This document shows, in pieces, positions 1 through 5,992 of a stretch of DNA of 6,556 bases. Position numbers and translations under genes: made by a program. The stretch covers positions 1 through 6,556 of the forward strand of contig DAHUXF010000167.1 in NCBI GenBank assembly GCA_027307295.1. Reading direction: 5' to 3'. Positions within the stretch are counted from its first letter, which is position 1. Each line of letters starts with the position of its first letter. The notes under the pieces were generated by a model. It was not told the DNA's origin. It saw only the letters and a list, made by a program, of their open reading frames with translations, and made no database searches. The DNA comes from Acidobacteriaceae bacterium. Its GTDB lineage: Bacteria > Acidobacteriota > Terriglobia > Terriglobales > Acidobacteriaceae.

Positions 1-280
1 CATTTAATTTGCGGTCCGTGCCATTGGTGATTTTGCCTTCGATATAGGTAACGGAGCCGCCGGCAAAATTCTGCGCCGTTGCCATATGCAGATTGGAAAG
101 CTGGACCTTGGCCAGGTTAGGGTCCGCCGGATTGGCCACTGATTTTCCGGCGCGCGTAAGCAGCACCACAAAGCCAATGAGCACAACCACCAGCAGGCCG
201 CCGATCACCATCGGGACCCAGTTTTTGCCCTCGTTCGGGGCTGCGGCAGAGGAGAACGGCTCTTTCTCAGAATCGCTCAT
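1..280 (-). CDS. Single-pass membrane protein with C-terminal beta-sandwich (FxLYD/DUF2393-like), partial
   Basis: Ninety-three codons read from an ATG at 280 to the window edge; the C-terminus lies outside. Residues 1-19 are short, polar and acidic (MSDSEKEPF...). Residues 21-42 form one strong hydrophobic segment (WVPMVIGGLLVVVLIGFVVL), and the rest is soluble, so the topology is probably N-in with the C-terminal part outside the cytoplasm. Residues from about 57 (VQLSNLHMA...) to the edge, with VTYIEGKITNGTDR, look like the first strands of an Ig-like FxLYD/DUF2393 domain, in which a G-x-I/V-x-N-x-(G/T) strand-turn is typical. That assignment is from memory of the family and is tentative. 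The gene lies 89 bp downstream of pmbA on the same strand, so it may be co-transcribed or have its own promoter. No enzymatic motif is visible and the function is unknown. Confidence 0.75.
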   Translation of the reverse strand, partial: MSDSEKEPFSSAAAPNEGKNWVPMVIGGLLVVVLIGFVVLLTRAGKSVANPADPNLAKVQLSNLHMATAQNFAGGSVTYIEGKITNGTDRKLN

Positions 281-369
281 GCGCCGATTCTACTACCATG
301 GATGAGAAATACCGAAGTCCACGCCCGCCGGGAAGCTTTGGGGCATAATGCGGACCGTGGGGCGTACTC

Positions 370-1752
370 CTACTCCCCGGCGATCATCATGCCATCAATG
401 CGGAGAGTGGGCGCCGCCAGCGAGCCGCGGAATTTGAGATCGTTGCCAATCTCTGAGATGTTGTTCAGCATGTCCTTCAGATTGCCCGCCACAGTGATCT
501 CTTCCACGGGATAGGTGAGCTCGCCATTTTCAATCCACAGGCCACTGACGCCACGGGAGAAATCTCCGGTAACCATGTTCACGCCGAAGCCCAGGAACTG
601 GATCACATAAAGTCCGCGCTTCACGTCGCCAATGATCTGCTGCGGCGTGCGCTCGCCTTTTTGCAGAAAGAAATTGCCTGCGCCAATACCGGGAGTCCCA
701 GCCAGCCCGCGCGATGCGTTGCCGGTGGTCTGCATCCCCAGCTTTTTTGCGGTGTAGGTGTTGAGCAGATAAGACTTGAGCACGCCGTTTTCAATGACCA
801 CGGTGCGGCGGGTGGGGACGCCCTCGCCATCAAAGGGCTCCGTGCCGAACCCTCCGGGAATGGTGCCGTCATCGACTACTGTTATGTTCCCGGCGGCAAT
901 TTTCTCGCCCAGCTTGCCCGCCAAAAAAGACGACTGGCGGTAGATGGCATCGCCGTTGACCGCATCAAAGATGTTGTCCAGAATGGAACCGGCAACCAGC
1001 GGATCAAGAACGATGGGCACCTGCGTGGAAGCAATCTTGCGCGCGCCCAGGCGGCGCAACGTGCGGCGCGCTGCCTCACGGCCCACGGATTCAGGTGATT
1101 CCAGCTGCGACAGCGTCCTTGAAAGCGAGAACCAGTAATCGCGCTGCATGTTGCCGTTGTCATCCTGGGCGATGGGCGCAGCAGAAACGGAGCAGTACGA
1201 GCGCCGGTATGAGCCTACAAATCCATGGGAATTGGCCAGGACTTTATGGCCTATGGCAGCATCAAAAGACCCGCCGTCGGAGTTCTTCATGCGCGGATCT
1301 GCCTGGAGCGCGGCGCGCTCCGCGCGGCGCGCGTAATCAATTCGCTCTTCTGGCGGCAGCGAATAAACGTCATCGTAATAAAGCTTGAGATCGCCCGGCA
1401 GCAAGCCGAGTTGCGACGGCTCTGGAATGCCGGCATAAGGGTCTTCTGACGTTACATGTGCGAGTTCCAGCGCGCCATCGACAAGACGCTGAATGCCATC
1501 ATCAGAAAAATCACTGGAATAGGTGCTGGCCGTACGCTGGCCAACAAAGACACGCAGGCCAATGGCCCGCGCGCCTGACTCTTTGAGAGTCTCCACTTCG
1601 CCCATGCGTACAGTAGTGGAGAATTCAGAGCCTTCACGGACAACAGCTTCAGCGGCGGTTGCTCCGGCCTGCCGGGCACGCTCAACCACGCTCACAGCAA
1701 GGTCGCTTAAACCGGCTTCGGCGCTGGTAACTGGTTCGGTATGAGTTGCCAT
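370..1752 (-). CDS. pmbA: TldE/PmbA subunit of the TldD/TldE metalloprotease
   Basis: A 460-residue protein of the PmbA/TldD family (modulator of DNA gyrase family), close to the usual 440-460 residues. The N-terminal domain (about 15-240) carries family-typical stretches such as ARAIGLRVFVGQRTAS (61-76) and NSDGGSFD (157-164). The C-terminal domain (about 240-460) has VVDDGTIPGGFGTEPFDGEG (292-311), then the strand VVIENGVLKSYLLNTYTAKK (318-337) and GLWIENGEL. The HExxxH zinc motif is absent; the equivalent place reads VLDPLVAGSILDNIF. This identifies it as the non-catalytic E subunit. In Escherichia coli TldD and TldE form a heterodimer that degrades unfolded peptides, processes the microcin B17 leader and affects CcdA stability. 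The gene starts 25 bp after tldD ends, so the two are almost certainly one operon. The ATG at 1752 has no strong Shine-Dalgarno sequence, so translation may depend on coupling to tldD. Confidence 0.95.
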   Translation of the reverse strand: MATHTEPVTSAEAGLSDLAVSVVERARQAGATAAEAVVREGSEFSTTVRMGEVETLKESGARAIGLRVFVGQRTASTYSSDFSDDGIQRLVDGALELAHVTSEDPYAGIPEPSQLGLLPGDLKLYYDDVYSLPPEERIDYARRAERAALQADPRMKNSDGGSFDAAIGHKVLANSHGFVGSYRRSYCSVSAAPIAQDDNGNMQRDYWFSLSRTLSQLESPESVGREAARRTLRRLGARKIASTQVPIVLDPLVAGSILDNIFDAVNGDAIYRQSSFLAGKLGEKIAAGNITVVDDGTIPGGFGTEPFDGEGVPTRRTVVIENGVLKSYLLNTYTAKKLGMQTTGNASRGLAGTPGIGAGNFFLQKGERTPQQIIGDVKRGLYVIQFLGFGVNMVTGDFSRGVSGLWIENGELTYPVEEITVAGNLKDMLNNISEIGNDLKFRGSLAAPTLRIDGMMIAGE

Positions 1753-1777
1753 CAGGATTTAATCGTGTTCCGTTTGA

Positions 1778-3208
1778 TCATCGGGCCGTGCCGCCTACAG
1801 TCATGCTGTCAAGCTTCAGCGTGGGAATGCCTACGCCCACCGGCACAGACTGTCCATCCTTACCGCAGGTGCCAACGCCCTCATCCAGTTGCAGGTCACT
1901 GCCTACCATGGAGACCTTGGTAAGCGCGTCCGGCCCATTGCCAATCAGGGTGCAGTTCTTCAGCGGCGCGGTAATTACGCCGTTTTCAATCATGTATGCC
2001 TCAGAGGCGGAAAACACAAACTTGCCGTTGGTGATATCCACCTGGCCGCCGCCGAAGTTCACGGCATAGAGACCCTTCTTCACGGAGCGGATGATCTCCT
2101 CGGGATCATGCGGGCCCGGCAGCATATAGGTGTTGGTCATGCGCGGCATGGGAATGTGCTCATAGCTTTCACGCCGGCCATTCCCGGTGTCCGGCATACC
2201 CATCAGCCGGGAAGACAACTTGTCACTCAGGAAACCCTTCAGAATTCCTTTTTCAATCAGAACGGTATTTTGTGTGGGCGAGCCTTCATCATCCACATTG
2301 ATGGAACCGCGCCGTGAAGGCAGGGTGCCATTGTCCACTACGGTACATTTATCGGAAGCCACGCGCTTGCCCAGCATGCCGCTGAATGCGGAGGTGCCTT
2401 TGCGGTTGAAATCGGCTTCCAGACCATGCCCAATAGCTTCATGCAGCAGGATGCCCGGCCAGCCCGGCCCCAGCACAACTTCCATCTCACCCGCCGGCGC
2501 TTCACGCGCATCCAGCTGAATAATGGCCTGCCGTGCGGCCTCATGGGCAAAGTGCTCCGGCGTTTTTTCGGTTTGGAAATAGTCAATGCCCACGCGTCCG
2601 CCTCCGCCTGCTGAACCCTTGGCAGAGCTTTCCGGTGACTTGGCGACACAATGCAGGGTGAATCGCGCCAGTGGCTGGACATCACTGGCAAACGTTCCAT
2701 CGGAGCCCACCACCAGAATCTGGCGCAGTTCGTCAAAGTAGCCGCTGCGCACCTGCACAATGCGCGGATCATAAGCACGTGCAGCACGGTCAGCCCGCAT
2801 TACCAGTGCAAGCTTCGCGGCGATATCGGCATCCGCCGAAGGCGAGGCCACCGGGTAAAGATGATGCCCGGCATGTTCTTTAAAGCCTTCAATCGGCACC
2901 TTGGCCGGCCCGCGCGCAATAAGGGCCGCCGTACGCGCTGCGCGCAGGATTTTTTCCGGGGCCAGATCGTCTGTGTAGGCGTATCCGGTGCGCTCACCCG
3001 CCAGGACGCGAATGCCGCATCCCGCGGAAATGCCCTGCGAAGCCGACTTTACAATCGACTCATCCACGCTGATGGAGGTGGAAGTCAGATATTCAAAGTA
3101 AAGATCAGCATAATCGCCGCCCGCTGAAAGCGCTTCCCCGAGATAGCGTTGAAGATCGGTGGGAGTAATGCCAAATTTATGAAAAAAAAGACTTTGATTT
3201 TGCGTCAT
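1778..3208 (-). CDS. tldD: TldD, catalytic zinc-metalloprotease subunit of TldD/TldE
   Basis: A protein of 476 residues from the ATG at 3208, matching the usual TldD length of about 475-480. The zinc motif HEAIGH is at residues 256-261 (H256, E257, H261), inside LLHEAIGHGLEADF. The third ligand expected for this family is the cysteine in GTCGKDGQ, at residue 448, so all catalytic parts are present. Other family stretches are CGIRVLAGERTGYAYTDD (64-81), TVVDNGTLP and DTGNGRRESY. It cleaves unfolded or peptide substrates inside the cytosolic TldD/TldE heterodimer; the partner gene follows after 25 bp. An in-frame GTG at 3214 would add two residues. ATG 3208 is preferred because that GTG lies inside AGGTGA, which aligns as a Shine-Dalgarno sequence for the ATG. 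No strong promoter is evident; the AT-rich block at 3351-3410 is the best candidate control region. Confidence 0.96.
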   Translation of the reverse strand: MTQNQSLFFHKFGITPTDLQRYLGEALSAGGDYADLYFEYLTSTSISVDESIVKSASQGISAGCGIRVLAGERTGYAYTDDLAPEKILRAARTAALIARGPAKVPIEGFKEHAGHHLYPVASPSADADIAAKLALVMRADRAARAYDPRIVQVRSGYFDELRQILVVGSDGTFASDVQPLARFTLHCVAKSPESSAKGSAGGGGRVGIDYFQTEKTPEHFAHEAARQAIIQLDAREAPAGEMEVVLGPGWPGILLHEAIGHGLEADFNRKGTSAFSGMLGKRVASDKCTVVDNGTLPSRRGSINVDDEGSPTQNTVLIEKGILKGFLSDKLSSRLMGMPDTGNGRRESYEHIPMPRMTNTYMLPGPHDPEEIIRSVKKGLYAVNFGGGQVDITNGKFVFSASEAYMIENGVITAPLKNCTLIGNGPDALTKVSMVGSDLQLDEGVGTCGKDGQSVPVGVGIPTLKLDSMTVGGTAR

Positions 3209-3210
3209 GT

Positions 3211-3216
3211 TCACCT
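3211..3216 (-). promoter_or_regulatory. Shine-Dalgarno of tldD (AGGTGA), overlapping a competing GTG
   Basis: On the minus strand the start region reads CAGGTGAACATG. AGGTGA pairs with the 3' end of 16S rRNA in the same register as the strong site GGAGGTGA. This puts the ATG at 3208 in position and makes the GTG at 3214 part of the binding site rather than the start. The assignment rests on alignment to the consensus only. Confidence 0.5.
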
Positions 3217-3350
3217 GTTAGATGATGCGCGTACCTGAAACGGAGCACTACAGACCGTCTGACTATTGTCCCACTTTTTCTGCGGTAAAAACACAGAGCG
3301 CGAATTTCTTCCGGAAACCAGGATTGCCCGAATACTATTGCCGCCATTCT

Positions 3351-3410
3351 TACATTTTATCTAAAGCATTTTAAATCATCTATTTAGACAAGATTAAAGC
3401 ATTTACATAA
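3351..3410. promoter_or_regulatory. AT-rich block in the tldD upstream region, candidate control region
   Basis: Only 12 of 60 bases are G or C (20%), against about 60% in neighbouring genes. It sits in the 247-bp gene-free stretch between dusB (ending at 3456) and tldD (starting at 3208), roughly 140-200 bp upstream of the tldD start. Several TATAAT-like hexamers occur on the minus strand (TAAAAT twice), but none has a convincing TTGACA-like partner at 16-18 bp, so I do not place a promoter. The block also contains a 10-bp direct repeat and the short inverted pair TCTAAA (3360-3365) and TTTAGA (3383-3388). The rest of the spacer shows no gene, only an 11-bp imperfect palindrome CAGACCGTCTG at 3251-3261. 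Confidence 0.4.
3362..3404. repeat. Direct repeat TAAAGCATTT x2 in the tldD upstream region
   Basis: The 10-mer TAAAGCATTT occurs exactly at 3362-3371 and again at 3395-3404, 33 bp apart start to start, which is about three helical turns. Two such copies facing the same side of the helix could bind a dimeric regulator. In a tract this AT-rich a chance repeat is not excluded. Confidence 0.5.
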
Positions 3411-3455
3411 TCTGGCCTGAAGCCTGAGCCTTCTTCAGCAACATTAGATATGCCC

Positions 3456-4631
3456 TTAATCGCATGCAGGCAGAAGTTCCATCTCAGGCTGACCAGATAC
3501 ATCAGGTGCACTGACATGATTGCCGCTCAGAAGCTCTTCAAAGAATTTTTCCACGCTGGCCAGGATGGCCGGTCCGGTATGCGCGTCATAGCAGGCACGG
3601 CGGAGCGCGCCGCCGTTGGGAATGCCGTGCGTGAACCAGGCGACAAACTGCTTCATTTTCCCCGGTGAGCCATGCATGCTTTCATCCACCAGCATTTTGA
3701 AATAGGTGCGGATCATCTCATAGCGGTCCGCTTCCGTAGGCTGGGCGTAGATGCCGGTTTCAGCATGCTGGCGGATCTGGCGGAAAATCCACGGATTGGA
3801 CGCCGCCATGCGTCCGATCATTACGCCGTCACAGCGCGTCTGCGCCACCATGGCCACCGCGTCCTCCGGCGTGCGAATGTCGCCGTTGCCAATCACTGGA
3901 ATCCTGATTGCATCTTTGACAGCGGCGATCCACTCCCAGCGCGCATTGCCGCTATAGCCCTGCTCGCGCGTCCGCGCATGCAGCGCCACAGCATTCAGGC
4001 CGCAATCTTCCGCCATCCTGGCCAGCGGCACGAAGACAATATTGTCATCATCCCAGCCCAGGCGGAACTTTACGGTGAAAGGAATTTTCACGGCGGAGCG
4101 CACCGCTTCAAAAATAGTGCCGATCACCGGCAGGTCTTTCAGCAAGCCTGATCCGCCATTGCACTTCACTACGCGCTTGGCCGGGCACCCCAGGTTCAAA
4201 TCCACCAGATCAAACCCGGCATCTTCCACAATCTTGGCCGATTCGGCCAGCGTATAAGGATCGCTGCCGAAAAGCTGCGCTGAAATCGGGTGCTCGTCCT
4301 CATAAAAAGTGAGATAGCGTTTGCGCTTGGATTCACGCGTACGGAAGAGCCCATCGGCGGAGGTGAACTCCGTCATCAGCAAGCCGCAGCCTGAAATTTC
4401 CTGCGCCGCCATTGCGCTCTGCTCGTCCGGCGCTGACATGATTTCGCCCGGCGGACGCACAAAGCTGGCATTACGAATAAAACGCCGGAAGACCGTATCC
4501 GTCACGCCGGCCATGGGAGCAAGAATGGTAGCCGGAGCAATCCGCACGTTGCCGATCTGGAGAGAGTCCGGCACGCGCGCACCTTGCGGTACCACGGTGG
4601 CGTTGGCCGGATTTTCCCAGAACTTCTTCAT
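3456..4631 (-). CDS. dusB: tRNA-dihydrouridine synthase, DusB/NifR3-type
   Basis: A flavoenzyme that reduces uridine to dihydrouridine in the D-loop region of tRNA, using FMN and NADPH. The 391-residue protein has the Dus TIM barrel: APMAGVTDTVFRR (38-50), SAQLFGSDP (117-125), and DLNLGCPAKRV (144-154) with catalytic C149. FMN-pocket residues follow: K188 in FTVKFRLGW, H218 in ALHARTREQGYSG, GNGDI (248-252) and MIGRMAASNPWIF (271-283). The helical C-terminal domain covers about 300-391. Residues 54-80 between strands 1 and 2 appear inserted relative to E. coli DusB, and the total is longer than its 321 residues. The ATG at 4631 overlaps the upstream stop by one base (TAATG), which suggests translational coupling. 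An alternative GTG at 4574, preceded by AAGGTG at good spacing, would give 372 residues starting VPDSLQIG. No clear terminator follows. Confidence 0.95.
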   Translation of the reverse strand: MKKFWENPANATVVPQGARVPDSLQIGNVRIAPATILAPMAGVTDTVFRRFIRNASFVRPPGEIMSAPDEQSAMAAQEISGCGLLMTEFTSADGLFRTRESKRKRYLTFYEDEHPISAQLFGSDPYTLAESAKIVEDAGFDLVDLNLGCPAKRVVKCNGGSGLLKDLPVIGTIFEAVRSAVKIPFTVKFRLGWDDDNIVFVPLARMAEDCGLNAVALHARTREQGYSGNARWEWIAAVKDAIRIPVIGNGDIRTPEDAVAMVAQTRCDGVMIGRMAASNPWIFRQIRQHAETGIYAQPTEADRYEMIRTYFKMLVDESMHGSPGKMKQFVAWFTHGIPNGGALRRACYDAHTGPAILASVEKFFEELLSGNHVSAPDVSGQPEMELLPACD

Positions 4632-5125
4632 TAGCCGCGGACTTCCACATCGGGCGTGTTGGATTTCATGAAGCGATCGATCGCTTGATAATACTTGGGA
4701 CCTATGCGAAATCGCTCTGGGGCGACGACGAGCTTGAGGTGTAAGCTCTTGTCCGGCGCTTCCGATGCCGCAATCACGCCAACCCGCCCCAGGCCATCCG
4801 TCGCGTAGAGTCGAACTTCATCAATTCTTTGGCTTACCGGAAGAATTCCGGGTTCTTCCCACACTGCAACATATTTAAAGTGCGCTGGCATGGTCATGAA
4901 CATCGGGAGTATTGAATAGGCGCTTGCCAGAGTGGCTTTGATTTCCACGCAGTGGATATCGCCTGCGCCTGCACGGTCAATTGCCAGAATATCCGCTCTC
5001 CGATGTTGAGTCGGCCACTTTGGCTCAATAAATATTTTTGGAACCACCAGCCTTCTCTCAAGCAGTTCAACCACAGCATTCTTCAAGCGTCCTTCAAGTT
5101 GGCGTTGGTTAAGCTTCTTCAACAC
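4631..5125 (-). CDS. Putative PD-(D/E)XK nuclease-fold protein
   Basis: A small soluble protein of 164 residues that I do not recognise as a named family. Residues 9-26 form a helix with acidic E11, E20 and E23. RRADILAID (42-50) then gives D45, and after a short turn DIHCVEIKA (56-64) gives E61-x-K63. The order Glu-helix, Asp, then ExK at a 15-residue gap is the core signature of PD-(D/E)XK phosphodiesterases such as restriction enzymes and repair or defence nucleases. This suggests metal-dependent nucleic acid cleavage, inferred from the motif alone. The C-terminal half (80-164) is predicted alpha/beta with no other motif. The open frame extends to a TTG at 5164, but GTG 5125 is chosen because AGAGGTG lies just upstream. 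It overlaps the HEPN-like gene by 17 bp and touches dusB by one base. GC is about 48% over 4861-5100, below its neighbours. Confidence 0.8.
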   Translation of the reverse strand: MLKKLNQRQLEGRLKNAVVELLERRLVVPKIFIEPKWPTQHRRADILAIDRAGAGDIHCVEIKATLASAYSILPMFMTMPAHFKYVAVWEEPGILPVSQRIDEVRLYATDGLGRVGVIAASEAPDKSLHLKLVVAPERFRIGPKYYQAIDRFMKSNTPDVEVRG

Positions 5126-5537
5126 GAAGCACCTCTTTGAAATGAGTGTAAGCCCAGGCAGCAAAACGCTGTGCAGCGGTGATGGATTGCTTTAGCTCTT
5201 TGTCGCCCACTCTGTCTCCGCCATACGCGATGTTGCTCTTCTTGCTGATCAACCATTTAAAGTGATTGATGCCGTTTTTATCCCGAACCCTTCCTTCATG
5301 ACAGGCGGTTTCCAGGCCATGAACCGCAGTCTGGTGATTATCACCCTTACTGTGCTTTCCGGTAACCGCCACAAGAATTGCGTCGTTTAGAGAGATAGCG
5401 CTGTGAACGGCAAGCAAACCGACGCCGCTTCCATAAGAGTTGAGATCGTCAGCCAACAGGCGCATTCCTTGCAGGAACTGGTCCGCCCTTTCTACATAAT
5501 GAGCCGTAAGTAATGGATTGTGATTTTCCATTTTCAT
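5109..5537 (-). CDS. HEPN-like all-helical protein
   Basis: A 142-residue, apparently all-alpha soluble protein starting at ATG 5537 (a second in-frame ATG at 5531 would remove two residues). Helix 1 is about 12-32 (AHYVERADQFLQGMRLLADD). Helix 2 is about 37-58, with the small-residue motif LLAVHSAISLNDAILVAV. A turn, KHSKGDNHQTAVHGLETA (61-78), follows. Then comes HFKWLISKKSNIAYGG (92-107) and a final helix QSITAAQRFAAWAYTHFKEV (117-136). This pattern resembles HEPN domains: a helix with an invariant-type Asn/Asp pair, a DH turn, and a K-x-N-x-x-Y element where other HEPN proteins have the R-x4-6-H RNase motif. The classic R-x4-6-H is not present, so activity is uncertain. It overlaps the nuclease-like gene by 17 bp, a common arrangement in two-component toxin/defence modules. 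GC is about 50% over 5221-5460. Confidence 0.8.
   Translation of the reverse strand: MKMENHNPLLTAHYVERADQFLQGMRLLADDLNSYGSGVGLLAVHSAISLNDAILVAVTGKHSKGDNHQTAVHGLETACHEGRVRDKNGINHFKWLISKKSNIAYGGDRVGDKELKQSITAAQRFAAWAYTHFKEVLRVEEA
5130..5136 (-). promoter_or_regulatory. Shine-Dalgarno (AGAGGTG) fixing the GTG start of the nuclease-like gene
   Basis: On the minus strand the sequence reads AGAGGTGCTTCGTG. The GAGG core is six bases from the GTG at 5125, which is near-ideal spacing. The longest open frame starts at a TTG at 5164 that would require a 56-bp overlap with the HEPN-like gene, so this site argues for the 164-residue form. It lies inside the 3' end of the HEPN-like gene. Confidence 0.7.
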
Positions 5538-5542
5538 GCATT

Positions 5543-5567
5543 AAAAAGCCTCCGCCGCAGCGGAGGC
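5543..5567 (-). terminator. Intrinsic terminator of rpmE
   Basis: On the minus strand, GCCTCCGC (5567-5560) pairs perfectly with GCGGAGGC (5555-5548) around a TGCG loop, and TTTTT follows at once (5547-5543). The 8-bp GC-rich stem can extend by weak G-U and A-U pairs into the T-tract. It begins 19 bases after the rpmE stop and has a T-tract only in the rpmE direction. The HEPN-like gene starts five bases beyond the T-tract, so transcription of that gene must be by readthrough or from a promoter not seen here. Confidence 0.85.
5549..5553 (-). promoter_or_regulatory. Probable Shine-Dalgarno of the HEPN-like gene, inside the terminator stem
   Basis: GGAGG at 5553-5549 is the only good ribosome-binding match upstream of the ATG at 5537, with an 11-base spacer, slightly long. 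It is part of the 3' arm of the rpmE terminator hairpin. In any readthrough transcript that folds, the site would be base-paired and hidden. Confidence 0.45.
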
Positions 5568-5586
5568 CTCAACTAAACTTGCGGCC

Positions 5587-5799
<213 letters not shown>

Positions 5800-5992
5800 T
5801 TGCCTCTGAACCTTTCGCAGTAAAGCCTTATTTTAGCTCAAATTAGCTCGTTTTGGCTAGTCAAGGCTGCCTGTGTTCGATGAATCGGCAGGGGAAAAGG
5901 ATTCCGCAGCTTTCCGGGACGCCCGAATGAGGCAAGGCGTAGAATCAATGGTTTGAGTTTTTTGATAAAGCCAGCTTAGGAGCTTCTGCTAC
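5800..5992. promoter_or_regulatory. Divergent intergenic region between rpmE and the malate synthase gene
   Basis: This spacer of 193 bp must hold the promoters of both divergent genes. Towards rpmE the minus strand has TTGACT (5864-5859) and TAAAAT (5835-5830), each a fair hexamer. They are 23 bp apart, too far for a standard promoter, and a TAATTT between them is too close (13 bp). Towards the malate synthase gene TAGAAT (5940-5945) is a good -10-like hexamer without a clear -35. The element TAGCTC occurs twice near 5834-5849. I do not place a promoter with confidence. Confidence 0.35.
5977..5982 (+). promoter_or_regulatory. Shine-Dalgarno of the malate synthase gene (TAGGAG)
   Basis: TAGGAG ends ten bases before the ATG at 5993. 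It supports that start for the only plus-strand gene; no other ATG nearby is preceded by a comparable site. Confidence 0.65.

Noticed and set aside
661..1098. 145-codon plus-strand open frame inside pmbA
   Set aside because: Antisense shadow of a confidently assigned PmbA coding region; its protein is Arg/Ala-rich with no family features and no ribosome binding site. The same holds for the plus-strand frames at 1889-2317, 2651-3127 and 3672-4151.
1305..1336. GGCGCGC-rich repeat-like tract in pmbA
   Set aside because: Explained by Arg/Ala codons in the coding sequence (RRAERAAL region); no independent repeat structure.
2338..2787. 149-codon minus-strand open frame inside tldD
   Set aside because: Out-of-frame overlap with tldD across the HEAIGH region, where the tldD frame is clearly coding; the alternative protein is Trp/Arg/Cys-rich nonsense.
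370..3214. TldD/TldE as part of a microcin or modified-peptide gene cluster
   Set aside because: No small precursor peptide, cyclase or transporter gene is next to the pair, and tldD/tldE are common housekeeping genes.
3251..3261. Palindrome CAGACCGTCTG in the tldD leader as an operator
   Set aside because: Five-base arms around one base are expected by chance in a spacer this size, and no second copy was seen.
3417..3438. Hairpin CTGAAG/CTTCAG just after dusB as a terminator
   Set aside because: Only a 6-bp stem with a 10-base loop and no T-tract in the dusB direction. Too weak to call.
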